From NCBI RefSeq assembly GCF_048128805.1, contig NC_136012.1, positions 14,318,225 to 14,382,224 of the forward strand: a stretch of 64,000 bases of DNA. Reading direction: 5' to 3'. The position numbers were made by a program, and so were the translations under genes. Under the pieces are notes generated by a model. That model worked only from the letters and a program-made list of their open reading frames with translations, had not been told where the DNA came from and ran no database searches. Below are positions 35,176 through 49,400 of the stretch, one piece after another; positions within the stretch are counted from its first letter, which is position 1; each line of letters begins with the position of its first letter. The stretch is from Centroberyx gerrardi. Its lineage: Eukaryota; Chordata; Actinopteri; Beryciformes; Berycidae.

Positions 35176-38087
35176 CTGAGGGAGAGAGGCTTCTGTCAGA
35201 AGAACTGTCGATAAAACTTAAATCTGACTAATGACAGAAATCAACACAAGCTTTACGTCGGCCTAAACATTAAGCATATGACTAGACAGACCAGTCACGC
35301 TAAAAAGGGACTTCACCTGCTGTGGGTCAGAGTTATCTGCGTTGTTTGGGACCACTTTGATAATGGGGCTCCATGCGGGGTCACCAGTGTGCAAGCCGTT
35401 GTACATTGGTCCCCCCGGCCCCTCTGCCATGGGAGGATGAGGGGGCAGCATGGTTCCTCCATACATCGACATGGGCATCCCCTGGAGAGGGACATTGGTC
35501 ATTGGTAACCTGTTTGCAAGTGAGAGGAACAGGGTTCCTTTTTCTGCAGAGGTTTGCATTTGTGTTACCTTAGGGAAGTCCATGTAGCTGTTGGGCATGT
35601 GCTGGGGCTGGTGGTAGTTGTTAGCAGGGTTTGCAATGCCCGTATCATCCTGCTCCATGGGCTGGTGCTGAGAGAAGGCCGACTGCTCCGCCTGCAGCTG
35701 AGGATGCATCATGTGGCTGCTCATCAGGGGCTGGGACCAACCAGACATGGCCTCTGTCACAAAAAAAACACAAGAGGTTAGCCTCATCAATGGATGTCAC
35801 TCACCAGCGCACAGTAAAAAAGATTGTGTAAATATGTGATTGTAGTGCGACTAAAGACAAGCTAGTTTTGTAAAATCACACTACTGAAATTACATTCCCT
35901 TTTCCCACTTGTCTTAATCGGAAAAAAATATTTTCTCTCTCACCAGACGCACTGCCAACACCAAACGACCAAATGCCGCCCTGTCCGACAGACGCCGTGT
36001 AGCTGGTGGTGAGGAGAGGTGGGTTGACTGAACCCGTCTGCCTGATCCTGGCCAGCCGCTCTGTGCCGATGGGTGGGGGAACCTTCCGGTCCTGCTGTGT
36101 GGAGCTGCCAGGCTTGGGCTGGGGAGGAGGGGCCACAGCCGAGGCAGAAAGGGCGGAGGACGACACCGTAGAAGGAGGCGGTACAGGAGACTCACCTGGG
36201 AGAGAAGGGAGGGCAGGAGAATAGAGTGATTGAGTTGAAAGTAACTGAGTAATTTGCACAGCCTTAAAACAGTTAAACTGCTAACAAAAGACAATAAAAT
36301 TGACAGCCATGAAACAGGGTTACAGAAACAAAACAAGCAAATACAAAAAAGACATCGGTAAAAAAAAAAACTATATAAAAAGCCTGTCTAAAATGTGTGT
36401 TAACACATGATTTTAAAGATGAAAAATTACAACACAAAATAAAACAAACACAAAAAGTGTGTGACTGGTACCTGATGTGGAGGCACTCCAGGGGTGGGGG
36501 GAGAAGTGCTGTCTGCTGAATGAGGGCGTGCCAACGGCCGTATGACCATGCAGATACACAGGACTGCCAGAGATACTGGTGGCATAGCTGGTCAAAGCTG
36601 CAGGTGCAGAAAAGAGACAGTTCACCATAGAGCACATAAAGCAAATTGCACCTCAAAACTTAACCTTGCCTTAAAGTACAAGGCCTTATCTTTCGGTATA
36701 CTTTGCCCCTACCTGTACACTTTTCCACTTGTGCCAGTTTTTGATTGTTTTATATTTGCGTCTCCTCCCAATGTTGTGCCTTAGACACTGTATAATGGAG
36801 TGGTGAGGTTTATTATGACTGTAAAGCTCTCACTGAAAACTGTAGCCTGTATGCTCAGGTTCACTGACCTGCCGACTTGTAGGCTTATTCATTAGTACCG
36901 ATTTATCTACAAGGCCATTCTGGGTCTGCTTCCTAACTATTTGTGCTCTTTTCTCGCTTGAATAATATAATTATTAAACATTAAAAAAAATACTTGGAAA
37001 TTCCATTTTGCTGCCACAGGAACTGTCTTTAATATCTGACCCTAGGGTCAGAACTAAATTAGGCAAAAGTGCCTTTATGTATTCTGCTCCCTCTTCATGG
37101 AACTGACTGTAAAGATTTAAAGTGGAAAGAGCTGGTCTCTCTTGGTGAGTTTAAACTGATCTTTAATTTTGTGGCAGACTCAGTAAGCTTTGTTTAGTTT
37201 AATAATTAATAAGCTTTGTTTCTTTGCTTTACTTAGTCAAGATTTAAATAGGTTTGGCCCTGAGAACCTGCTGGTTCGATACTGGACTATTGGAGCGCTT
37301 ACACAGAATATTTTACTTTGTTTTATTATATTTTGTTTTATAATGTTGACTATATTCTGCGTACACTGTTTTATGTTCTCAGTCTGCAACTTTTATGTTT
37401 GTCTTGCTATTTATATGCTGCTATTTTGGCCAGGTCGCCCTTGAAAAACAGATTCTTAATCTCAGTGGGATTAACCTGGTTAAATAAAGGTTATATAACG
37501 AAAAGATCAAGTATGAACGAAAAGGGAAACTGAGTTGTACCGATGGGGCTGTTGACCATCCTCTGGGAGGCAGAGCGATAGCCAGGGGCTTTGGAGCTGT
37601 CTGGGGGAGGAGGGGGCATCATACTCTCCATCTGGCCCATGCCCATGTAGGCTGGTGGGGCTGAGTAGGACTGCTCTGGAGGTGAGCGAGCAGGCAGATG
37701 GCATGCGCCCCACACCTGGTTGTTCCCCACCTGCAAGGCAAGCACAATAGATAACAACCAAAAATGATAGTTAGAGGGTGTACATATCAACTTTTATATG
37801 TTAAACGTAATATCCTTTCTACATGCTTATCCCTACATAAAAAAAAAATCCCTTCTGTCTCTCCTCCTCGTCTTATTCTGTTTCTTTTCCTAGCACTTTT
37901 GCATGATTATTCTAAAGTAACAGCAAAATTGTGAGGGTAACATGGCCCTGACCCTTGCACTCTTTACTGTATTGATTACTTGTAATTTTGTTGATCCATT
38001 TAACCTCATTCTACTGTGACATTCATTGTAAGTCACTCTGTCAGTCAGCCAAATGCCTAAAATGTAATGTCAAAGGCATGTTTATAC

Positions 38088-38135
<48 letters not shown>

Positions 38136-40442
38136 CATACATACATACATACATACATACACATATATATATATACACAGGGTACTTGAACTCACCTGGC
38201 TATTGTTATCAAAGATGCTGCTGAAATTGAAGAGGCCTGCAGGACCAAAGTTTGGGGGCATTTGCTGAGGCTTGGCCGCACTGGGCACATGCTGCATCTG
38301 GGAACCGTTCATCATCCCCAGGTTAGAGGAGACCTGGAGAGAGCCAGGAGCTTGGGCCTGGGCCTGGGGAGGCAGACTGGTGGGCTGGGATGCCTGGGGT
38401 TGGGTCTGTTTAGGGGGTTCTTGCTGAGCATTGAGGGGCACGAACACAGATTGTTGTTGCTGCTGCTGCTGTTGTTGCTGCTGCTGCTCAGGAAGGGAAT
38501 AGTAAGGCCCTGGAGGCTGCATACGGTGGGAGACTCTGGGTGCCGGGGCAGAGAAGTGGGGTACGGTGTTGTTGGGGTGTGCGACACTGTGTGAGGGGAC
38601 AGGAGGAGGCGCTGAGGGGGGGTGGGAGCTAGGCTGCGGGTTGAGGAGGGGTGGTGGAGCCTCTGTGGAGGATACAGAGGAGGGAGGGGGAGGTAACTGC
38701 TGTCGGGGCTCTGGCTTGGGAGGTAAAGCCATGGCAGGGGCAGTGAAACCCACAGAGCTGATGCTCTCACTGACAGAAACAGGCTGATTCTCTAGAGGCA
38801 GAGAGGGCTTGTCTTTTCCAGGAGGGGCAAGGGCACTGGGCTCTGTTTTGGGAGGCTGGATGAGGGGCTGCGTGATGGGTCCGACTGGGTGCTGAGGGGC
38901 ATTAGGGGTAATTGTAGTCGTACTGTGGTGGGCAGGAGACCCTGTGCCTCGCACTGCATTGCTACCACTAGTAACAGTGGCAGTGATAGACACGGGGTTG
39001 ACCCCAGCAGGCTTGGGGTCAGGGGCGAAGAGCTGTTTTCTGACAGAGGAAGGGGTGGGGGCGCTGGGCTGGGGATTGTAGGGGCTGGGATTAGGGGTAT
39101 GAGGCGAGGCTGCACCTGTAGATGTGTGAGTGTTAGGAGCGCTGGAGCTAGTGACTGGGGCTCCTGAGCTGGCTGTGTTGCTATGCTCGCTGTGGGTGGA
39201 AGAGTTGGATCTGACCTGGCCTCCACTACTGTTGCTCCCTCCATTGTGCTTGGGGGAGCTGTTAGCGCTGCCGGGACTCACAGGCCGCACAGGGAACGGT
39301 CCCCAGGTGCTGGCAGCGGGAGAGAAGGTGCCACCAAATTGGGCCATGGGCAGACGAGGGTGTCTGATCTGGTGCATGGTCTGAGCAGCCAGTAGAGCCA
39401 GCTGGGGATGGGCGTACGCAAGGGGCAGAGACACAGGGAAGGGTTGTCTCACACCTGACGACAGCCCCTTCCCCATTTTGCCCCCGGCCTGAGAGGAGGA
39501 TGAAGACGAAGATGAGGAGGACTGGAAGGAGACCCCAGTGGAGGTGACCAAAGAGCTCAGGGCCTTAGGCCCAGCGGTCGAACCACTGGTGGCTCCTGTG
39601 GTGCTGGGGAAGGGAGCCAAGGTCGTCTTAGAGCCTGGGGCTCTGATGTGGTTCCGGGGGATCAGATCCTCAAGCTCTTTGGCTGGGTCTTGGATCAGAG
39701 CGTTGATCAGCTGGACTGCATGCCTTGTAGACTCTGTGCCTCCTCTGAAACAACAAGGGCACACAATCAGTAATCTATATATGCATGTGGATGAGTAACA
39801 TCTCAAAATTAATTAATCAAAAGTGATTCAGGCCTGAATATGTTTGACAGACCAAACCGATGCCACTTTGTCCCCTCCTTTAAATATATCATACATTTAT
39901 ACAAAACAAAATGAACTAAAAAAAAAAAAATTTTGCTGAAAAGGTCACTGTATACATCTGCTGTTCAATGTTGCCAAACAAGACATTAAAAACACTTTAC
40001 ACTAAGCAGAACCAAAAAAAGTTAAAATGATGCAGATAAACTGTGGTGCCTTTTCTGGTCCCTAGTTGTGGTTGGCAGCAGTGCTAAGAATTTCTGTATT
40101 GACACACTGGAGGAAGTTTGGACAGCTAATTGCATCCATGTTTACCAAAAACAAATGTCTAAAATAGTTTGCAGCATATGTAATTATCACTAAACTATGA
40201 AAACACAAACATCAAGGAAGTTTTGATGATGAATGTTGTTGATGTTCAATTGCAGGACACGGAATAGTAAAATAGTGATTCAGAAAAAATGAAGTATAGC
40301 CCAATTGATTATCATGGTTTTATCAGCATGTCACAAACGATAGTTTGACAATATTACCCTCCCTTCATCATGTTCTACTCTGAACCAGGACCAAATCAGG
40401 ACATTCCTCTATCGATTTTCACTGTGTTCACCTGTAACCCGT

Positions 40443-40475
<33 letters not shown>

Positions 40476-43400
40476 ATTTCAAAGTGTCGGATTGGACAGG
40501 AAATGATACAGGGTACTTGTGGCATGGTTTTAGTTCCATTTTTTTTTCTTGGTATTTGTTGCATTGTGGGATTGGCCAGTAGCAATGAATGACATCATCC
40601 AGGGGGGCTGACATGCTTTATTAATGTGACCAATGGAGTTGCACTCTAGCTGCAGTGGTGTTTATTGTCCACCAGAGGGCTCCCCTCCTACCTTATGGTG
40701 ATCATCCTCTCTCCGTTCTTGTCCTTCTGTTTGTCCACGTCGATGTGAGCTCCTGTCACGTCCTGGATGGCTGTGATGTTGCAGCCGCCTCGGCCCATGA
40801 TCCGAGACACCACCGAGGCTGGCACAGACAGCTTCTTGGATCTTCAAAAGAAACAGTGAAAGGTTTGAATGTGTTAATACTTGCTAAAGGTAACACTACT
40901 GTTTGGGATTTACATTGATGCATATGTCCATACAAATACAACGCAAATTTGTGAGCTGTGTATGTGAGCTCTGCATGTCATGGAGGTATGCAAAAAAACA
41001 AAACAAGTATTGTCTTTCTTGTCATTCTTCAAATGTGGGCACATGGAGTGAAACTTCACCATGTACACAGAAACCCAGTCAAAGGTTATGAAGTTAAACA
41101 ATATGATTAAGTGAGATACTGACCTTCTGACCACTTCCTTCCATCCCTCTTCTCTCTTCTGGCCTCTCTTGGGGCTGGTGAGGCTGAGCTTACTGTTGGG
41201 GGAGGTGACGGGCAGAGACATGGTCTTGAATGGAGAGGGCAGGGAGCTGGGGGTCGAGTCGCTTGCGTCTGGAGCTCTGTGGGAGACAAAACAGGCAAAG
41301 TTCACATTCAGCTGGCCCAAAACAACGAAGAATAATCTGCTACTGTTCATCTTGGTTGACACTGATGAAACATTTTGAAATAAGGGATGAAATGAAAACT
41401 CCTCCTCTCTCCTCTGTAGTTTAACAAAATGTGCCGTGAATAGTCAGTTTACCCATAAAGAAGCATTTTAGAACTCATTGTTCCATGTGGGTGAGTAGCT
41501 GCACACACTTGGCTGTGCAATGCATGTCAGATGATAAATGCGCTGTGCTGCATCAGGGACTCACTTTTGCGTTGGTTTTGAGATGGAGACTGTGACCTTG
41601 TTATCCACCTTGCCGTCACTCTGCAGCTGAGGGCAGTGTCTCTTCTCTGGGCCGGGCAGGAGGGCCTGGGAGTGGGCTGCTCCTGAGGAGGGGGCGGAGG
41701 AAGAGGAGGAGGAGGAAGAGGAGGAGTAGGAGGAGGCGGAGGAGGTGAGGTCAGGGAGGTAGTTGAGCTCCTGACTCTTGCCCCCGCTGCTGCTGCTCTC
41801 GCTGGCACAGTCGGTGCTATCCAAGGGGTCAGAGTCGCTGTTGCCACCAGTCACTCCCCCACCCCCACCCCGTGGCTCACCGTGGATCTTGTTCTTGTCA
41901 GCCTTGTGCTGTGCTAGCGCCACCTAGAAGTAAGATGCACAGACAGATGTCATCATATTTGGGGTTTTCCATACAAATAAAAAGGTACTTCCAAGTCTGA
42001 ATATATGACAAGCAAATTTGCAAGATTATGTATCAACAAAAACAGACTTTACTCACGGCTATCCATGGAAGAGTTAATGATTACCTGTGGATCCTGTAAT
42101 ATGATGGGTTCGTTGGGTGAGGAGTCCTTGGTCTTGTTCTTTTTGCTCTTACGATTGGCGCTGGGGGTGGTGGCCACACTAGCTCGCTTCTTACCAAAGG
42201 CGGTACTGAAAGTGGTGGAGGTGGCAGAGATACCAATGGTGGTGGTGGTGGTTGCACTCGGAGGCTCAATGGGAACGTCCGTTTCTAAGGGAAAAGCATA
42301 AAATTGAGACGGGAAAGGTGCTATTACCCACCACTTTATTCAGTACATTGACCTCAAGTCTTAGGAAACTCCAATTTTGAAGTTTCTAAGCAAGAGCCAT
42401 ATGAAGGATCGGTGTTGTGGATGTTAGACACTAACCTTCAGCTGAGTCCTCCTTCTGCTCCTGCATCTCAAAGCACTCCTCCTTGGTTTTCTGCTCCTCC
42501 TCTTCCTCCTGCTTCCTCTTCTGCTCCTCCTTCTTCTTCTTGCGTTTCTCCTTGCGCTTCTCACGCTTGGCGGCCAGGGCCTGCTTCTTGCTTTCCTCTC
42601 TGGACTGTAGATTGAACACATCACAGAGCCATGTGAAAAACACGTTTCAGATAGAGATTCTATCCGCGCAGGTTGGGGTTCGAATTCTTTATGATTTTTT
42701 GACATTCAGCTGAAACTTGAACATTGAAATTCATTCCAACAGCCTTATTCAGGATGCCATGACCCTGCAGAGCACAGCCACTTTACCTTCTCCAGGTCCA
42801 GCTCCTTGAGGAGGATGCTAGCGTTCTTGTTGGCCTCAGCTGCCTGCTGGTCTTTGGCTTTGACAATGGTCTCCATGCACTGGTGGCACTTCTTCAACAG
42901 CTCCTGAAACAACAGGGAATGAACAGCTGGTGTTATAAATAGCTCTACCAAAAAGTAGTCAATATTTTAGCATCAGTACATAGACTAATGACTGGAAAGT
43001 GAGCCACGTCCTACCTTGTCAGCGATGGTGGCAATATATCTCATGCACTCGATGTCTGATGGGAATTGGTTGACCTCCTTCACAAGGTACTGCACCACCT
43101 TCACATGACCCTAAACCATTAAAATACAATGGTTAGAGACCAGAGGTTTGCCAAAGTGTGGAAACATATTACCAACTACTGCTTAACAGTGCCATAGATG
43201 ACATGGAGAAAAGAAGCCACAACACTCTCAAAATTAGGGTTACGGTCAACTCTGCACCTTGCGAAAGGCAGCCATGAGTGGGGTGATCTTGCGGTTGTCG
43301 GCTGCATCCACATCAGCACTAGCATGCACCAAGAGCTGGACCACATCAAAATGGCCACCGTTGGCCGCCAGCCAGAGAGGCGTGTTCCCTTTCTTGTTAC

Positions 43401-46400
43401 GCACATCGATGTGAGCACCCCTGGAAAGACAGAAGGCAGTGTTGCAGTAAGGAATCAGGGAAAAAGACACTGCAGCTAATCCACTCAAAAGGAGAGCTAT
43501 TGGCTTATGTAGGGACAGACAATGAGTCGAGGCGCTTTGAAACTGGAGAGGATAATTCCATTATCGGAGAAGTAGCAGTTGCGTACAGAAACACATAGCA
43601 CAGCATTCACCTGTTGATGAGCAGCTCACAGAACTTGTAGTGGCCTTTGTCGGCGGCGATGGTGAGGGCAGTGTCTCGGGATGAGGGGACAGGAGGGGCG
43701 TTGACGTCTGCGCCTTTATCCAGCAGCACTCGGCCCACCTCTGCATAGCCTCCCGAAGCTGCCTCCATTAGAGGAGTCAGACCAGTCTGGGGACAGGGAG
43801 TGAGGAATCAGTTAGCAATATGGCCAGCTAATGCAGCACCAATAACAAAGGACGAGTGTATGGATTACATGCATTATGTGGTAGACAGCATATCATGTTT
43901 TCTCCTAACTATATTAAATATATCTGTAGGTATTGGTGAATGTGTGACACAGACTCGCACTCCTTCTTACAGATTTTTTGTAGATGTAGAGGTTAGGGGT
44001 AATTTTGGTTCTGTTTTTTTGGGGGGGTTTTATTTAATGATGAATATTCATTGTATTTACATTTTTCTAGTTGTGAGGGGCCCCTGCAGCCAAGTGAAAG
44101 CAAAGGGGACACTGTCAAAAGACCATTATATGCATTACGTTCATTATGTGGAAAACAGCACATATGTTTCCCCCTAACGATAAAGGGCTTTCAGGTGACA
44201 TAACGCATGCTCTGGTGGCCATAATGAAGGTCCTCAGCGCTTGGTTAACAAAAGCTGTGAACAGATTAGTTGCGTTTCTAAATGTACAACTTGGCCATCT
44301 CAATAGAACTGAATAGACATGGTCAATTTCTGTGCTATTTTTGACTAGAGACTGATCATTTCATCACGGATAGCAGCAGCACCTGTTAGCTAGCAGACAT
44401 AGTGTCTGATTAGCTAAAATACCGGTGGTCAGTTACGGATACACACTCTTTGACGCGGTTTACAGTCTTTTAGTGCAATTTTTTCAAGAGCTTTTGAAGA
44501 GTGACATGAAATCATACATATTTGAGAATGCAAAAAATAAATCTCATATCAAAGAGTGTTTGTGTCTGGATTTGGCCCAAAAGCATCTGGAATTAGCCAC
44601 CAGTACAGGAACTACCACTGTCCTGTTAACACATCTAAGGCTAGGTCTAAAAGACAAGACAGTTTCCTGTGTCACAGTAACTTATATTTGGAAACAAATC
44701 TACCTAATCAGATTATTCACTTTGACTTGTAAAATTACTGAATTGACCTACACACACCACAACAATCTTTTCAGGCATTTCTCTTTTTCTTGCCTGGTTG
44801 TTATAGGCCTATATTTAGCCATTATTTACGCACAGCCAATTCTCTGGATCTCTATGATGGCGCCAGCTGTGGGTGCTAGGAGATTTGTGACACCGCTTCA
44901 AAGCCTCTAAATTAAGTATATGAGCCTTAGCGAATATGTCACTCAGATCCCTCACCTTTGCACGGTGCTCTACGTTGGCCTTGCGATCCAGCAGCAGACT
45001 GACAACCTCTGCCCGGCCCTGGAAGCAGGCCAGGGTCAGAGCCGTGTTGCGGTTGGTCTCAATTTGGGCGTTGATGTCCGAGCCCATGTCTAGCAGCAGC
45101 TTCACTGCTGGTACGTGACCGTTCATGGCTGCCAGCATCAGAGGAGAGATGCCCAGCTTACTGCCAGTCCTGATGAAGAGAAGGTTGAGAAATTAAAGTT
45201 ACTAAATGATCTAAATAAATAAAACATTTAACTGTTAAATATCCACAGGGAACACCATGGAGCATGGAATGGGCCAAATTAGAATGGATTGGCCAATGAG
45301 GGAGACAAAACAGTGGATGTGATGTCAAGACAGAGCCAGGATGCAAATCTGACCCATTCCAAGGTTTTCAGATGAGCCGTTACTCCCCATAATATTTAAA
45401 ATAGTAGGGCTGCATGATTATGGTGAAAATGATAGCTAAATATTGTGATCACAATCATTAACAATCACTATTATAAATAATTTTATTGCACCGTAACATA
45501 TATTTTCGCTTTTATATTTATCAAGATAACAGCAGCTACAAAGTTTTGCTTCCACTCTTATGGTCCTACTCTTATTCTGTCATTTACAAAACTCAAAGAA
45601 TAAATAATCACAACTTTGGCAAACAGCACAAAGAATCTACTTGTTTGTTGTCATCTGGTTCAGAAACAAAGTACCTCCAAATGACAGACGATGATCCACT
45701 TTTAGGAACTAAAACAAAGCTTTCACATTTTCAGACTCTTTTCTTCTCAGATTTTCTTCTAACACTGGGCCTGTCCATTCTTTTCCACTTTGCTCATCGC
45801 TACATTTTTCCAAAGATGGTCTATGTAAGGTTTCCATCTTTTCCACGGGCCTGCCTGCTTCTCCTTAACTGTCGTTTTGGTGGCATGGGTGCACGTTACG
45901 CATTAAAAGGTTGTGATTGGTCACACTTAACAGAAGCACTCGATATACCACACCAGGACTTTCAGGGGAATTGAAAATATAACAAACACGACAATATGCC
46001 GCATTATATGATTATTAATTGACGATCAAATCATGACAATTACATGTGCAGCCGATTGTACTGGTATTATCCATGAAATAAAATTAAATATTTTATCTAT
46101 ATGACTTTATAAACACCTCTGTTGGAGAGTTACAATGTTTGTTTCAGCAATTAAGCTGAGGAAAATTGGCAAAGGCACCCTCCCCCAGCTTTACCAAAAA
46201 TCATCGGCCCATGACTCCCACCACCAAATGGTGAACTGTCCCACCAATACAAAGTGGTGAAATGGTGTATATATCAAGGTTCTTGCTCCTAACCTGGAGT
46301 TAATCTCAGCCCCAGCATTGAGGAGTATTTTAATGATGTTGACGTAACCCCCGGAGGCAGCCAGGCTGAGAGGTGTGTAGTCTGAAACGTTACGGTGTTC

Positions 46401-49400
46401 CTTATTGGCTCCCCGTAGCAGCAGCAACTCCACCACCTGACCAACACAGGAGACACAGTTACACAACATAGTTAGCATAGGGAAAATGTTTTCCCCAAAT
46501 GTCTTGAGTATTGTTTGGGTGAGGGATAAGTGGGATGCTGACTCAGGGGGAAGTGAATATGTTTACCTCCTGGCGTCCCCCAGAGCAGGCCAGGGAGAGG
46601 GGTGTGTCTTTGGTTCTCTCCGACTGAGCCTCAATGTCGCCCCCTTTGTCCAGGAGGACTTCCACCACTCCCACGTGGCCCGCAGTGGCAGCCAGGATCA
46701 GAGGGGTGAAACCTGTGGAGAGCAGAGAGGGACAAGGGTTTATTGGTTACCTGGATTATAAAATGCCTACTGTAGATGCAAATCTGCTTCACCCTTCTCC
46801 ACTGTTTATGATAATACTGCCTTTGCTTTTCATGTTCCCATTTTGTCACACTACGCCATACCTTTTTTGTCCCGGTGCTCAATGTTGGCTCCTCGTGCAA
46901 TGAGGACAGACACCAGCTCCTCGTGTCCTCCTGCACAAGCCAGCGTCAACGCAGTGTCATGGTTACTCTCCGTCTGTAGGGAAAACAATATCTCTCAATA
47001 GGGAAGAGGTCTTTGTGTGCATGTGTATTCACTTGCATTTTGCCAGTTTTGAGGATTGTGTGAGTGATTGTTTCAGTTCGCAAGAGCGGCAATGTTTCTT
47101 ACATGTGCATCAATGTCAACGGAGGGGTAGAGGGGCAGTACAGAGGGGGGCGAGGCGATGTTAGCGGGCGTCTGTGAGGGCGGCTGGGACAGGGGTGTGG
47201 GTGAGGTTGTAGTGTTCAGCATGGGCACGCGGCTGCTCACAGCTGCAACACAGAGACACAAGACAGTTCATATCACTTCAGACAACCCTTCCTGTGTGAG
47301 CTCTACTTTATCAATAGAACTCAAAACTTTCAAGCAGACTTCAAACAGATACACTCACCTGCCATGATGTCGTCCAGCGTGTCTGTGAGCGTCTGTGCAG
47401 GTGTAGCCACCATGAGCCCATCCGGGGCCTGCTGAGCCAGCATACCTGGGCCTAACCCGGCCAACTGTTGACCCTGGCCCTGCTGCTGCTGCCCCAGCAT
47501 CTGCTGCCCCACCAGAACCCTCTGCAGCTCTGGGCTGGTACTTCCCGGGTAGTCTGCAGGGTTGTACTCTGGCAGGGGCTGGATGGGAACGAAGGTGGCC
47601 TGAAGAGGTGGAGGAGGAGGCTGAGGCTGGGCCTGGGGCGAAGGGGGCAGAGGAGGCTGCTGTGGGGGCTGCTGCCCATCCCTGTAGAGGATCGTTCCCA
47701 CCTGAGGCAGCTTGGCATAGTCGTCATCTTCTCCGTCTGCCTCCTCCTCCGAACCTTCCTCTTCCTCATCGTCATCTTCCTCCTCCTGAAAATTGTATAA
47801 TCAGATACAACTTAAGTGTCAGGGGTCAATAAAGACAGTGTTCAAGTCACTGCAGACATTTCAAATACCAAACATATAAAAGTACTGAGTTTCACCTCTT
47901 CCCCTTCCTCTCCTGTCTGCTCCTCATGCTCCCCATCTCTGTTGGCCTCTTCATCTGTGTCGGAGCTGGTGTGTGTTTGGGCCCCTGGTGTGGTGGTCAG
48001 GGTCCCCGGGCCAGACGAGGCACTACCCGGCCCCGGGCCCGGGCCCTGGCTTTGCCCAGCCTCCTGCTCCTCCTTTAAGCCCTTCGCCTCCATGTACTCT
48101 TTGGTGAACTGCTGCTGTGTCTTCAGCTGCAGCTGGCGCTCCACCTTCTGCAGCTCCTTCAGGATCTTCTTCTTCTTCTGTACCTACGAAGGCAACAGTC
48201 AAATAAATCTGCTTGTCTGACCAACTGAACTTTTGAAGCAGTGCTATAAGTAAGGATATATTTTAGTGCATTTTCTTGTAAGGCCATGTCGAAAGGTAAT
48301 TGGTGCCATTACCTGCTCCTCTCGGCTCTTCTTGAGCTCCTCGATCTTGTCTTTGGTGAGCGGCTCCCCCTGAATGAGCTCTAGCGACTGCAGCTGGGCT
48401 TTTTCAATGGCGCTGATCCTCTGCCCCAGCTCGTTCAGCTTGCCCTCCGTCTCCTCCACAATGCACTCTAGGGGCTGGCACAAGTGGAAGGGTGGCAGAG
48501 GCTCTGCTTCAGGCCCCCGGCCCACTGAGCTGGGGCCACCGGGCTGGAGGGCCGCCTGCCTCTGTTTGGGCACACCTGGAGAGGAGAGAAAGGGATAGAA
48601 GCTGATTAGAATGGGGTTATACAAAAATGCCATCAGTACAGGCACAATGGTGGATTAGCTCAGAGAAATCTAAAACTCATGGGTAGACTCAAGGTTGGAG
48701 AGACGATGAGGTTTTTAGTCGTCACCTTTGCTGGAGACAGGTGGGGGTGTGGCGATGTTTGATGGGGCTCGGTCTGGCTCCTGAGGGGGCACCACCATGG
48801 CGAGAGCTTGGAATGGGACACGAGGAACCTGCAGAGGAGTGAAGGGGGAGATGTCAGTTTTAAGCTATCAAAAACAATTAATCAGACATGCCTCTTACTA
48901 CAGATTAATTAGTCAGTTCCAGCAGTCATAAAATGTCTACATGTTCACCACCTGCTGTGCTTACCTGAGAGGCATCTTGCGAGGGGGGAGTGAGCTGGGA
49001 GAGATCAGGGGCTGGGACAGACAGGATGTTGTTGGGGTAGTCCAGCAGGTAGGACACCACATTGGTGTGGCCCCCTTTAGCAGCTTCTATCAGCATGGTC
49101 GAGCCATCCTAGAAAGAGAAACATGCATGGTTTAGGATTATGTATAACCAGCTACAAATGGATAACCATAAATATTCTAACTGGTCTACTCCAGTGTATG
49201 TGTATATTTATCCAGTGTATGTGTGTTACCTTGAGTCTGTGTGTAGGATCAGCTCCATGCGCCAGCAGCAACTCCACCACAGCCAGATGCCCACCAGCAC
49301 AGGCCAGAGACACCACTGTGTGATCATTATTGGCTGTAGCTCTGTTCACGTTAGCACCTGGACAGGAAAGGAAGAGGAGTAAAAAACCAAGTTAAAACCC

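Noticed and set aside
35482..35509. Upstream AG acceptor for the MPMSMYGG exon of ankhd1
   Set aside because: Using it adds 28 nt and shifts the frame; the TCCAG at 35482 keeps the conserved reading.
38262..39806. Several plus-strand and frame-shifted open frames over the 1.5-kb ankhd1 exon
   Set aside because: They are antisense or out-of-frame shadows of a GC-rich, Pro/Ser/Gln-coding exon and show no conserved motifs.
45486..45974. 162-codon open frame as a possible gene
   Set aside because: It lies inside a transposon-like segment within an ankhd1 intron on the opposite strand, with no recognised domain or conserved neighbours.
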